DNA of 6,280 bases. It comes from Sulfurospirillum sp. UBA2217. Lineage in GTDB: Bacteria > Campylobacterota > Campylobacteria > Campylobacterales > Sulfurospirillaceae. Below the pieces are notes generated by a model. It was not told the origin of the DNA. It did not search any database and saw only the letters and a list, made by a program, of their open reading frames with translations. The translations under genes were made by a program, and so were the position numbers. Shown here in pieces: positions 1 to 6,252 of this stretch; the first letter of the stretch is position 1, and each line of letters begins with the position of its first letter. Location: contig DCUJ01000006.1 in NCBI GenBank assembly GCA_002328495.1, positions 29,827 through 36,106 on the forward strand, in the 5' to 3' direction.

Positions 1-22
1 TCTACCACTGAGCTATTCCCGC
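1..22 (-). tRNA. tRNA-Gly, 5' end only (truncated by window edge)
   Basis: Read on the minus strand, these 22 bases are GCGGGAATAGCTCAGTGG followed by TAGA. This is a canonical acceptor 5' strand (GCGGGAA), then TA, then the D-stem and D-loop (GCTC AGTGGTAGA). The GCGGGAATAGCTCAG start is typical of bacterial tRNA-Gly, usually with anticodon GCC. The anticodon, T-arm and 3' end lie outside the window, so the isoacceptor is inferred from the 5' half alone. A strong promoter lies just upstream at 35-63, so this tRNA probably begins its own transcript and may head a tRNA cluster to the left. Confidence 0.85.
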
Positions 23-34
23 AAAACGGTCGGA

Positions 35-63
35 ATTTTAGCAAAAAAAAGCCTTTATGTCAA
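35..63 (-). promoter_or_regulatory. Sigma-70 promoter of the tRNA gene
   Basis: On the minus strand there is a perfect -35 TTGACA (63-58), a 17-bp spacer (57-41) and a -10 TAAAAT (40-35). The -10 is preceded by TGC, making an extended -10. The -10 ends 12 bp before the tRNA 5' end, which leaves a short leader of about 6 nt for RNase P removal. The spacer contains a run of eight T (50-43 on the minus strand). The -35 starts only 9 bp beyond the stop codon of the chemoreceptor gene. The match to consensus is better than at any other promoter in this window, as expected for a highly expressed stable RNA. Confidence 0.8.
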
Positions 64-72
64 ATTTACGCT

Positions 73-1698
73 CTAAACTTTGAAAATATTAATCTCTCTT
101 TCAAGTTCATCGGTCGAAAGATTGAGTTCGCGTGAAACATCTATGAGGTTATCCGCTATCTTTTTATTCTCATGCGCTAACCCCGTAGCCTTTTCAACGC
201 CTTTAGTCAATTCGTCGATCTCTTTTGTGATACTTAGGGCTTTTTGATATGCTATATTCGTAATTTCAAGACTTTTTGATGTTTTTTCTTTGGTTTCGTT
301 TGCCATAGAAGAGATTTCAATGGCATTTTTATTGAGTTCAACCACTTTTTCACTGTTCTCTCTGATATTTTCACTTGCACTTGAAACACTTTGCACAACA
401 ATGCTAATGGTTGCATCAATTTCTGAGAGGGATTTTTGTGTACGCTCTGCTAGTTTCCTAACTTCATCGGCAACTACAGCAAAACCACGTCCATGTTCAC
501 CCGCTCGTGCGGCTTCAATAGCAGCATTGAGTGCTAAAAGATTGGTTTGGTCTGCAATATCTTTAATCATCTCTAAGATGGATCGAATTTGAGCAGTTTG
601 TTCTGCTAAATCATGCATTTGTGTAGAGATGTGTTGTTCATCTTGGCTCACACGATTAATACTTTCGACGATTCTATCTAAGGTCTCAATCATCAAATCC
701 AACATGGCATAATCTTCTTTCATATACGTAGCAGATGTTTCTGAAATATCTCTGGATTCTTGAAGTTCTTTGTTAATGCGTGTTGTTAGTACTTTAACCG
801 CCTCCACGATATTATCTTGTTCTTGAGCAATAGAAGTAATTTGCGACGAAGAGATTTGCATACTTTTGTTGATTTCGGAATTGGAAGACATGGTCATCTT
901 CGCTTTAATCATCGCTTGCTGTAACGTGGTTAAAAGAACATTCACATTACTGCTAATCTGACCTATCTCATCGTTGTTACAAACAATGATGGGACGATTG
1001 AGTGCTAAATCTTTGGTGATATCCGCCAGATGATTGCCAATGCGCTGAATACGACGAACAATGTAGCGACTGACCGCTAAAAGCAAGCTTGAAGAAATGA
1101 GTAGAATAATTAAAGAAACAATGATAACAATGTAAAGATTTTTTTCCAATTTAGAAGAAATTTGCAAACTAATATCTTTAACACGTTGGTTTGTAAAATT
1201 TGAAATATTCTCAAAACGCTTCGTAATATATCTACAATCTTCTTCAATCTCCACCGCCATATCACCGATGTCTTCACGATTGTCTTTGGTGTAGAGTTCA
1301 TGTATTTTTTTAAAATTAGGTTCTATTCTTTGCTTATAACGTGTGTGTGCTTCGGTTAAATTTTGTTTCAAAGAAGGCTCAGCATAAAAATCACTCTTCA
1401 ACGCTTTTTCAAAAAAGTCACTCATCTTTTTTTCAATCAAAGGTACACGATCGCGGGCCTGACCCGTTGGTAGAAATTCACTGGTAACATGAATCAAATC
1501 ATTTAAAATCGTATCAAACGTAGCGCGGGCACTCATCACTTCGTTATCAGGAACAACGTTTTTTTCATAAATAGTTTCTAAAGAGTCTTTGCCTATCACA
1601 CTCGAATTAATGCTCACATACGCTAAAAGTGCTAAGCCTAAAACGGTAAAAAGAGAGATCGCTAGAAGCTTTGTCGAAATCTTTACATTCTGAAACAT
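73..1698 (-). CDS. Methyl-accepting chemotaxis protein (transmembrane chemoreceptor)
   Basis: This 541-residue inner-membrane chemoreceptor would signal through CheW and CheA to the flagellar motor. Visible architecture: a short cytoplasmic N-terminus; TM1 at about 11-30; a helical periplasmic region at about 31-187 that fits a four-helix-bundle sensor; TM2 at about 188-210; a HAMP domain at about 211-263 with the DEIGQIS motif at 243-249; and a long coiled-coil signalling domain at about 264-541. The conserved CheA/CheW-binding hairpin lies at about 371-427 and includes IADQTNLLALNAAIEAARAG (381-400) and GFAVVADEVRKLAERT (405-420). There is no C-terminal NWETF-type pentapeptide; the protein ends INIFKV. 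The ATG start is supported by AAGGA six bases upstream and by the expected MF-x-K-x-TM beginning. The ligand cannot be predicted because the sensor region shows no recognisable Cache or PAS binding motif. The gene lies 51 bp after moeA on the same strand. Identity as a chemoreceptor is near certain; the sensor fold is inferred. Confidence 0.97.
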   Translation of the reverse strand: MFQNVKISTKLLAISLFTVLGLALLAYVSINSSVIGKDSLETIYEKNVVPDNEVMSARATFDTILNDLIHVTSEFLPTGQARDRVPLIEKKMSDFFEKALKSDFYAEPSLKQNLTEAHTRYKQRIEPNFKKIHELYTKDNREDIGDMAVEIEEDCRYITKRFENISNFTNQRVKDISLQISSKLEKNLYIVIIVSLIILLISSSLLLAVSRYIVRRIQRIGNHLADITKDLALNRPIIVCNNDEIGQISSNVNVLLTTLQQAMIKAKMTMSSNSEINKSMQISSSQITSIAQEQDNIVEAVKVLTTRINKELQESRDISETSATYMKEDYAMLDLMIETLDRIVESINRVSQDEQHISTQMHDLAEQTAQIRSILEMIKDIADQTNLLALNAAIEAARAGEHGRGFAVVADEVRKLAERTQKSLSEIDATISIVVQSVSSASENIRENSEKVVELNKNAIEISSMANETKEKTSKSLEITNIAYQKALSITKEIDELTKGVEKATGLAHENKKIADNLIDVSRELNLSTDELEREINIFKV

Positions 1699-1704
1699 AC
1701 ACTG

Positions 1705-1709
1705 TCCTT
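1705..1709 (-). promoter_or_regulatory. Ribosome binding site of the chemoreceptor gene
   Basis: AAGGA on the minus strand sits six bases before the ATG at 1698-1696. It supports that start and shows that the gene is translated independently of moeA, whose stop codon lies 51 bp upstream. Confidence 0.7.
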
Positions 1710-1738
1710 GTCAAAAAAAATGGCATCAAACGAGTTTA

Positions 1739-1744
1739 ATTGTA
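1739..1744 (-). promoter_or_regulatory. Candidate -10 element for the chemoreceptor gene
   Basis: TACAAT on the minus strand lies in the 51-bp gap between moeA and the chemoreceptor gene, about 40 bp before the ATG. The -35 position (around 1767-1762) shows only GAACAT, a poor match. Epsilonproteobacterial promoters often lack a good -35, so this may be a real internal promoter. In an A+T-rich gap such a hexamer can also arise by chance. No FliA-type (CGATAT) or sigma-54 (GG-N10-GC) element was seen here. Confidence 0.3.
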
Positions 1745-1749
1745 CTGAA

Positions 1750-2985
1750 CTAATTCTTAAGATGTTCTATGGTTTCAGAAAAACGTGTTTTAAAGAACAG
1801 AACATGGATATGCGCTCCTTCTTCAATAAAATCTGTTTTTTCATCGGTAATCAAGAGTGCATTGCTATGCAAAAGAGGAGTAATCATCCCTGAGCCATAA
1901 CGATTTTCACCAAAGGTATGAAATTGATTGTCTTTAATATGTCCTAAAATAATATTGACTCTACCCGCTTTTACTTGGAGGGGTTTTTGCATTGTGACCA
2001 TAGTCAAACCAAAGTAGTATTGGTTGTGACCTGAACGTTTTTTTAACACAGGAATTAAAAACAAAAATGTATTGATAAACGCAGCCAAAGGATTACCAGG
2101 CATGGATGCCACAAGCGTTGAGCCCATCATACCAAACATCGTTGGTTTTCCAGGCTTAATATTAACACCATGAAAGGAAGCGACAAACCCATTGACATGT
2201 AAAGCTTTTTCAACAAAATCCGCTTCTCCCATACTCACCCCGCCACTGCTCACAATTACATCATAAGAATGCATGGTTTTAAAATAAGCAATGGCAGCTT
2301 CTTCATTATCGGGAACGACACCCCCATATTCTGCCTCAAATCCGTGCTCTTTTAAAAGCGCTATAAGCGCAAAAGCATTGATGTCATAAATTTCATCTTC
2401 GCTCGCTTTTTCCCATGGCTTTTTAAGCTCATCTCCTGTCGAGAGTACAACCACGCGAAGCTTTCGATACACTTCAACATACCCAATGCCCTGAGATGCC
2501 AAAAGCGCAACAGTGGATGCATCAATACACTCGCCTTTTTTCAAAAGCAATGTTCCCTGGGCTTTTTCTTCCCCTCTAAGCCTTAAGGCATTTCCTTTTT
2601 TAAGATCAAAAGGAATGTTCACACGTCCATCACTCTCTACCGTGCATTCTTCAAAAGGCACTATGGTATCGGCATCATCAGGTACTTTTGCCCCCGTCAT
2701 AATTTTATAACATTGCTCTCCTACCAAAGAAGAATCAACACTTTCTCCCGCTAAAATACGCCCTGTGATGCTGAGTTTTTTCCCTTTATTTGCATAACAA
2801 AAAGCGTAACCATCCATAGCAGCATTGTTATAGGAGGGGAGATTTTTTTGACAGAGTACATCATTAGAGAGGACATACCCCAAAGCATTCATCAAAGGAA
2901 GCCAAACGGTAGAGGGCAACTCAAAGTCTAAATTGAGGGAACGTTTGATGGCTTCATCAAACGAAACAGATGAAAATTCAGCCAT
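1750..2985 (-). CDS. moeA: Molybdopterin molybdenumtransferase MoeA
   Basis: MoeA inserts molybdate into adenylylated molybdopterin to make the molybdenum cofactor used by cytoplasmically assembled enzymes such as nitrate reductase or formate dehydrogenase. The 411 residues match the usual family length (about 400-410). Visible motifs: SYNNAAMDGYAF at 51-62, KIMTGAKVPDDADTIVPFE at 94-112, RLRGEE at 135-140, the MoCF-binding core VVVLSTGDEL at 178-187, DVIVSSGGVSMGEADF at 242-257, IKPGKPTMFG at 276-285 and MPGNPLAAF at 295-303, followed by the C-terminal beta domain (about 325-400). The residue matching Asp142 of the E. coli protein, as I recall it, appears as Glu140, a conservative change. 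The start ATG lies two bases past the murA stop, with GGAGG seven bases upstream. It is probably co-transcribed with murA although the pathways are unrelated. A MogA-only or gephyrin-like protein is excluded by the full MoeA domain set. Confidence 0.96.
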   Translation of the reverse strand: MAEFSSVSFDEAIKRSLNLDFELPSTVWLPLMNALGYVLSNDVLCQKNLPSYNNAAMDGYAFCYANKGKKLSITGRILAGESVDSSLVGEQCYKIMTGAKVPDDADTIVPFEECTVESDGRVNIPFDLKKGNALRLRGEEKAQGTLLLKKGECIDASTVALLASQGIGYVEVYRKLRVVVLSTGDELKKPWEKASEDEIYDINAFALIALLKEHGFEAEYGGVVPDNEEAAIAYFKTMHSYDVIVSSGGVSMGEADFVEKALHVNGFVASFHGVNIKPGKPTMFGMMGSTLVASMPGNPLAAFINTFLFLIPVLKKRSGHNQYYFGLTMVTMQKPLQVKAGRVNIILGHIKDNQFHTFGENRYGSGMITPLLHSNALLITDEKTDFIEEGAHIHVLFFKTRFSETIEHLKN

Positions 2986-2987
2986 GA

Positions 2988-4250
2988 TTACTCCTCCAAA
3001 CGTTCAATGTGCGCACCCAAGGCTGAAAATTTTCCCTCCAAATTCTCATAGCCACGGTCTAAATGGTAAATTCTATGAATACGTGTTGTGCCCTCTGCCA
3101 CTAATGCCGCTAAAATCAAGGCTGAACTGGCACGCAAATCTGTTGCCATGACATCTGCGGCATTCAGCTTTGCTTTACCTTCAACCGTAGCACTGTGCCC
3201 TTTAAGTTTAATACCAGCACCCATACGCAAAAGCTCACTCACGTGCATAAAACGGTTTTCAAAAAGACGTTCATCGATGATGCTCGTTCCTTTAGCTTGC
3301 GTACACAATGCCATAAATTGGGCTTGAAGATCTGTTGGAAACCCAGGGTATTCAGAGGTTTCAATATCGGAGGGTAAAATTTTTTCAGCGGGATGAAGCG
3401 TTAAGCTATCTTCTTTTTCATCGATTTTAAAGCCCATCTGTTCCAATTTTAAAATCACCGCTTCAAGGTGTTTTGGATTGACTTTTTTGAGGGTAATTTT
3501 AGATTTAGTAATCGCTCCTGCACACAAATAGGTCCCCGCTTCAATACGATCAGGTATCACCGTAAAATCTTTGATATCTAAAAGCTTTCCGCCACTGCCT
3601 TCAATGATGAGCTTAGAGGTACCAATACCTTCTATGTTTACCCCCGCATTGGCTAAAATCTCGCACACTTGCACCACTTCTGGCTCTTTTGCTACATTGA
3701 CAAGCGTTGTTTTCCCATGAGCAAGGGCCGCTGCCATGATGATATTTTCACTCCCCGTCACCGTCACTTTATCAAAAATGATGGTTGCTCCTTTTAATCC
3801 TTTAGGCGCTTTTGCGATGACGTAGCCTTGTGCTATTTCTATATCTGCACCCATTTGCTCCAATGCTTTAAGGTGCAAATCAATCGGGCGTTGACCTATC
3901 GCACAGCCTCCTGGTAAAGAGACTTCACAATGTCCAAAACGTGTTAATAAAGGTCCTAATGTCAAGATAGACGCACGCATTTTGCGAACAATATCATAAT
4001 TGGCACACGTTGAATTAACCGTAGTACTGTCAATTTTCACCACATTATCTTTACATGTAGAGCTAGCACCCAAGTTGCTTAAAAGTTGCAAAAGGGTTTT
4101 AACATCAGCAACTTCGGGAACATTATCTATTGTGATAGGATTTTTTGAAAGAAGACTCAATGTTAAAAGAGGTAGCGCAGCATTTTTAGCGCCCGATATG
4201 GTTACAGAACCACTGAGTTTTTGTTTACCTTTGATAGCCAAATAGTGCAT
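2988..4250 (-). CDS. murA: UDP-N-acetylglucosamine 1-carboxyvinyltransferase MurA
   Basis: MurA transfers enolpyruvate from phosphoenolpyruvate to UDP-GlcNAc in the cytoplasm, the first committed step of peptidoglycan synthesis. Its 420 residues match the usual length of about 419. Visible motifs: GAKNAALPLL at 20-29 with the active-site Lys22-Asn23; MRASILTLGPLLTRFG at 91-106; the catalytic loop SLPGGCAIGQRPIDLHLKAL at 111-130 with Cys116 (equivalent to E. coli Cys115); GSENIIMAAALA at 166-177; PDRIEAGTYLCAGA at 233-246; YPGFPTDLQAQ at 301-311 with the catalytic Asp307; ATDLRASSALILAAL at 369-383; and HLDRGYENLEGK at 396-407 with Arg399. Since Cys116 is present rather than Asp, the enzyme should be of the fosfomycin-sensitive type. 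The ATG is supported by AAGGA eight bases upstream and by the typical beginning of the family. The gene leads a murA-moeA pair and is divergent from the PilZ protein gene. Confidence 0.98.
   Translation of the reverse strand: MHYLAIKGKQKLSGSVTISGAKNAALPLLTLSLLSKNPITIDNVPEVADVKTLLQLLSNLGASSTCKDNVVKIDSTTVNSTCANYDIVRKMRASILTLGPLLTRFGHCEVSLPGGCAIGQRPIDLHLKALEQMGADIEIAQGYVIAKAPKGLKGATIIFDKVTVTGSENIIMAAALAHGKTTLVNVAKEPEVVQVCEILANAGVNIEGIGTSKLIIEGSGGKLLDIKDFTVIPDRIEAGTYLCAGAITKSKITLKKVNPKHLEAVILKLEQMGFKIDEKEDSLTLHPAEKILPSDIETSEYPGFPTDLQAQFMALCTQAKGTSIIDERLFENRFMHVSELLRMGAGIKLKGHSATVEGKAKLNAADVMATDLRASSALILAALVAEGTTRIHRIYHLDRGYENLEGKFSALGAHIERLEE
2991..2997 (-). promoter_or_regulatory. moeA ribosome binding site inside the last murA codons
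   Basis: GGAGGAG on the minus strand is formed by the last murA codons (Leu-Glu-Glu), directly before its TAA stop. Its GGAGG core lies seven bases before the moeA ATG. The murA stop and the moeA start are separated by just two bases, so ribosomes ending murA are well placed to reinitiate on moeA. Confidence 0.8.
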
Positions 4251-4258
4251 TATGTGTT

Positions 4259-4263
4259 TCCTT
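4259..4263 (-). promoter_or_regulatory. murA ribosome binding site
   Basis: AAGGA on the minus strand, eight bases before the murA ATG at 4250-4248. It is the only purine-rich Shine-Dalgarno-like run in the leader and supports the chosen start. Confidence 0.7.
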
Positions 4264-4273
4264 AATTAAAAAG

Positions 4274-4290
4274 TGACTAAATTGTAGTCA
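4274..4290. repeat. Inverted repeat TGACTA-N5-TAGTCA in the divergent promoter region
   Basis: The sequence TGACTAAATTGTAGTCA has two perfect 6-bp arms (4274-4279 and 4285-4290) around a 5-bp centre. Its 11-bp half-site spacing suits a dimeric DNA-binding protein. It overlaps the candidate murA -10 and the inferred start site, and lies about 31 bp upstream of the candidate -10 for the divergent gene. No particular regulator is recognised. It is too short and A+T-rich, and lacks a T-tract, to be a good terminator. Confidence 0.4.
4281..4286 (-). promoter_or_regulatory. Candidate -10 element of the murA-moeA operon
   Basis: TACAAT on the minus strand would place transcription start near 4274 and give a leader of about 24 nt carrying the murA ribosome binding site. 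The -35 position shows no clear TTGACA. The hexamer lies inside a 17-bp inverted repeat (4274-4290), which could let a regulator block this promoter. Confidence 0.45.
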
Positions 4291-4317
4291 ATGTTTCATT
4301 AAAATACGCCGTTATTG

Positions 4318-4326
4318 TGCTAAAAT
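4318..4326 (+). promoter_or_regulatory. Extended -10 promoter of the PilZ protein gene
   Basis: TGTGCTAAAAT (4316-4326) contains an extended -10, TGC followed by TAAAAT (4321-4326). It is the same TGCTAAAAT element seen in the tRNA promoter. The -35 region (about 4298-4303, ATTAAA) is weak, which is common in Campylobacterota. The predicted start near 4333 leaves a leader of about 21 nt. Confidence 0.55.
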
Positions 4327-4342
4327 AATGACATTCGGTTTA

Positions 4343-4348
4343 AAAGGG
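4343..4348 (+). promoter_or_regulatory. Ribosome binding site of the PilZ protein gene
   Basis: AAAGGG, five bases before the ATG at 4354-4356. It supports this start; no earlier in-frame start fits the predicted leader. Confidence 0.55.
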
Positions 4349-4353
4349 TTTGG

Positions 4354-6252
4354 ATGATTTTAGAAAAATTTATTCAAGAAACACGTCACTTAAGGATCAC
4401 CCACTGTTTTTTTGAAACGAAAAAATTGAGTATTTTCAATGTCCTTCAAGCAAAGCATGCGCACTTTAAGCTCCATAATCTCTCTAATGAAACCCAAGGT
4501 TATCCTCCCTCTGATATTTTATTGATTGAGCTAGGAGAAGGGGGGAAAGAAAAACTCAAAGTTCTCCTAAAGATTCTAACCCAATGCAAGCCTCTTGTAA
4601 GTTACATTTTTGCCGATGATGTTGAAAATAAATTACTACTCAAATTTTCACTGCATTTTTCCATCACAGACGTACTCCCTCTTGTCAATGAAAATCGTCT
4701 TTTGGATTCAATTTTTACGAAAACTCCTTCAAAACTCGATGAAAAATTAAGTACATTTCATAAACTCTCTATTGAACAACACATGGAACAATCTTTCGCC
4801 TTTTTTATCTTTAAAAAGGCAGAACTCACCTATGCTAACGCCAAAGCAAAGGCACTTTTTGGTGAAACAAATCTCTCACTCATTGAAGAAGCTTTGTATG
4901 AGGATGAAGATATTGGCACCATGCTAAGAGGCGATGAAAACGGTCATAAAACCATCGTCATCGAAAATGAATTGAATGAAAAAAACACCTATGTATGTAG
5001 TATCAATCATTTTGAACGTTCTCACGAAAAAATGCTTATCTTACTTGAATATACAGCTCCTGCTGCTACAAACGGTTGTTCTTCGGTACTGACGCGTTTT
5101 GATTTTATCGAACGGCTAAAAGACAAATTGGTTCAACACAGCATGACACAACGTCCACTTTCGCTCATCTTTTTTAATATCTCAAATTTAGACAAATTAG
5201 GGCATACGTTTACCAATATACATCTCTACGAATCACTTAAAAAGTTGCTTGCAAAGATTTTTCAATTTAAGTCACCCCATCAAGAACTCGCACAATGGAG
5301 TCCAAATCTTTATGTTCTTCTGTGTGAAGATTGTGATTTTAAAGATGCCTGTGAGCAAACACGCTACTTACATCAAGCTTTGGTTCAAGCAACATTGGAA
5401 GAAAAAATAACACCCATTGTCGTTTCATCAACCCTATGCACTGAAAAACAGACTTTAAATGACTTGTTATGGAATATGGACAAAATAAGCGCACGAACAC
5501 TCCTCCCCAATGAAATTCAAAATTTAAAATTTTATGAAATTGGCTATTTGGATAATGTGATAGACCCACAAGAACAGATTGCCTATTTAATGCGTAATTG
5601 CATCCACAATAAGATACCTATTAAACTGCTCAATATTTATAAAGGTCTTTGCATTAACACCAATTCACATATCATCAAATACAGTGACGATGCTTACTAT
5701 CTCTACTGTGAAAATCTTCAAGGCTACGCCATGCAATTAGAAGGTGAAACCGTACTTCAAGCCCCCAATTTTCCTAAAGACATCAAAGCTGAAGTCTCAC
5801 TGGTGGATATTAAAAAAACATTTGTTGTTATAAAAAATTTAAGCTTTATGCCTTATAGTGCTAACAATAGACAGCATACAAGGGTACAAACGACCATTCG
5901 CACACCCATTCAAATCAAATACAACACTAAATCTTCTTTGCAAGGTGAAATCATCGATATTTCAGCCAATTCAATTGCCATCAAATGCTCCAAAATAATC
6001 AAAGAACATCTGCTCAATCAAACCATACGTCTTTTTTTCTCTTTACCCTACGAAAGCGGTGAAAATGGGTATGTGATGATGGATATTGAGGGAAAAGTAA
6101 CACTAGTGGCGGAGAGAGACGATCATACAAAAGTAGTTGTGCTACTTGGGGCACTGAAAAAACCGTACGATGAGTATTTGCTAAACTACATGTACACACG
6201 ACAAAAAGAGTTGATTTTAGAAATCAAGCGAGCGACCAAAGTCTACAACTAG
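4354..6252 (+). CDS. Receiver-like / PAS-like / degenerate GGDEF / PilZ domain protein, probable c-di-GMP effector
   Basis: This 632-residue protein has no signal peptide or membrane segment and is probably cytoplasmic. Domains judged by eye: (1) a receiver-like fold at about 1-122 (SDILLIEL at 53-60, PLVSYIFADD at 80-89, ITDVLPL at 104-110) without the usual phospho-acceptor Asp; (2) a PAS-like region at about 143-232 (LTYANAKAKALFG at 158-170); (3) a GGDEF-fold region at about 245-395, where SLIFFNIS (270-277) replaces the metal-binding DID and WSPNLYVLL (315-323) sits where the GGDEF motif belongs; (4) a beta-rich module at about 415-500, resembling the N-terminal part of YcgR-like proteins; (5) a PilZ domain at about 505-625 with RQHTR (506-510, the RxxxR c-di-GMP motif) and DISANS (535-540, matching DxSxxG except the final Gly). 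The protein should not make c-di-GMP, but may bind it through PilZ. Targets could be motility or surface behaviour, as for YcgR relatives; this is inferred. It is transcribed divergently from murA. The PilZ assignment is firm, the N-terminal domains less so. Confidence 0.85.
   Translation: MILEKFIQETRHLRITHCFFETKKLSIFNVLQAKHAHFKLHNLSNETQGYPPSDILLIELGEGGKEKLKVLLKILTQCKPLVSYIFADDVENKLLLKFSLHFSITDVLPLVNENRLLDSIFTKTPSKLDEKLSTFHKLSIEQHMEQSFAFFIFKKAELTYANAKAKALFGETNLSLIEEALYEDEDIGTMLRGDENGHKTIVIENELNEKNTYVCSINHFERSHEKMLILLEYTAPAATNGCSSVLTRFDFIERLKDKLVQHSMTQRPLSLIFFNISNLDKLGHTFTNIHLYESLKKLLAKIFQFKSPHQELAQWSPNLYVLLCEDCDFKDACEQTRYLHQALVQATLEEKITPIVVSSTLCTEKQTLNDLLWNMDKISARTLLPNEIQNLKFYEIGYLDNVIDPQEQIAYLMRNCIHNKIPIKLLNIYKGLCINTNSHIIKYSDDAYYLYCENLQGYAMQLEGETVLQAPNFPKDIKAEVSLVDIKKTFVVIKNLSFMPYSANNRQHTRVQTTIRTPIQIKYNTKSSLQGEIIDISANSIAIKCSKIIKEHLLNQTIRLFFSLPYESGENGYVMMDIEGKVTLVAERDDHTKVVVLLGALKKPYDEYLLNYMYTRQKELILEIKRATKVYN

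Noticed and set aside
290..592. 100-residue plus-strand open frame over the chemoreceptor hairpin region
   Set aside because: It lies entirely opposite the highly conserved chemoreceptor signalling hairpin. Its sequence is the antisense shadow of that motif and it has no convincing ribosome binding site.
1711..1740. T8 run after moeA considered as an intrinsic terminator
   Set aside because: The only dyad nearby is AAAC-N2-GTTT, too short and A+T-rich, and it is about 8 bp away from the T-run.
1708..1893. 61-residue plus-strand open frame spanning the moeA 3' end and the following gap
   Set aside because: Most of it is antisense to the MoeA C-terminal domain. The start has no purine-rich leader and the peptide has no recognisable feature.
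2513..2710. 65-residue plus-strand open frame inside moeA
   Set aside because: It is antisense to conserved MoeA motifs, with no independent start signals.
4000..4245. 81-residue plus-strand open frame antisense to the 5' end of murA
   Set aside because: It is fully contained in murA, which has all its catalytic motifs. The encoded peptide resembles no family and simply mirrors murA codons.
4251..4353. Riboswitch or small RNA in the divergent intergenic region
   Set aside because: The predicted leaders are only about 20-25 nt and the gap is filled by promoter-like and ribosome binding elements. No molybdenum-cofactor or other aptamer-like structure is visible.
5339..5569. 76-residue minus-strand open frame inside the PilZ protein gene
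   Set aside because: It overlaps a long continuous coding frame with recognisable domains. No ribosome binding site or promoter was seen for it.
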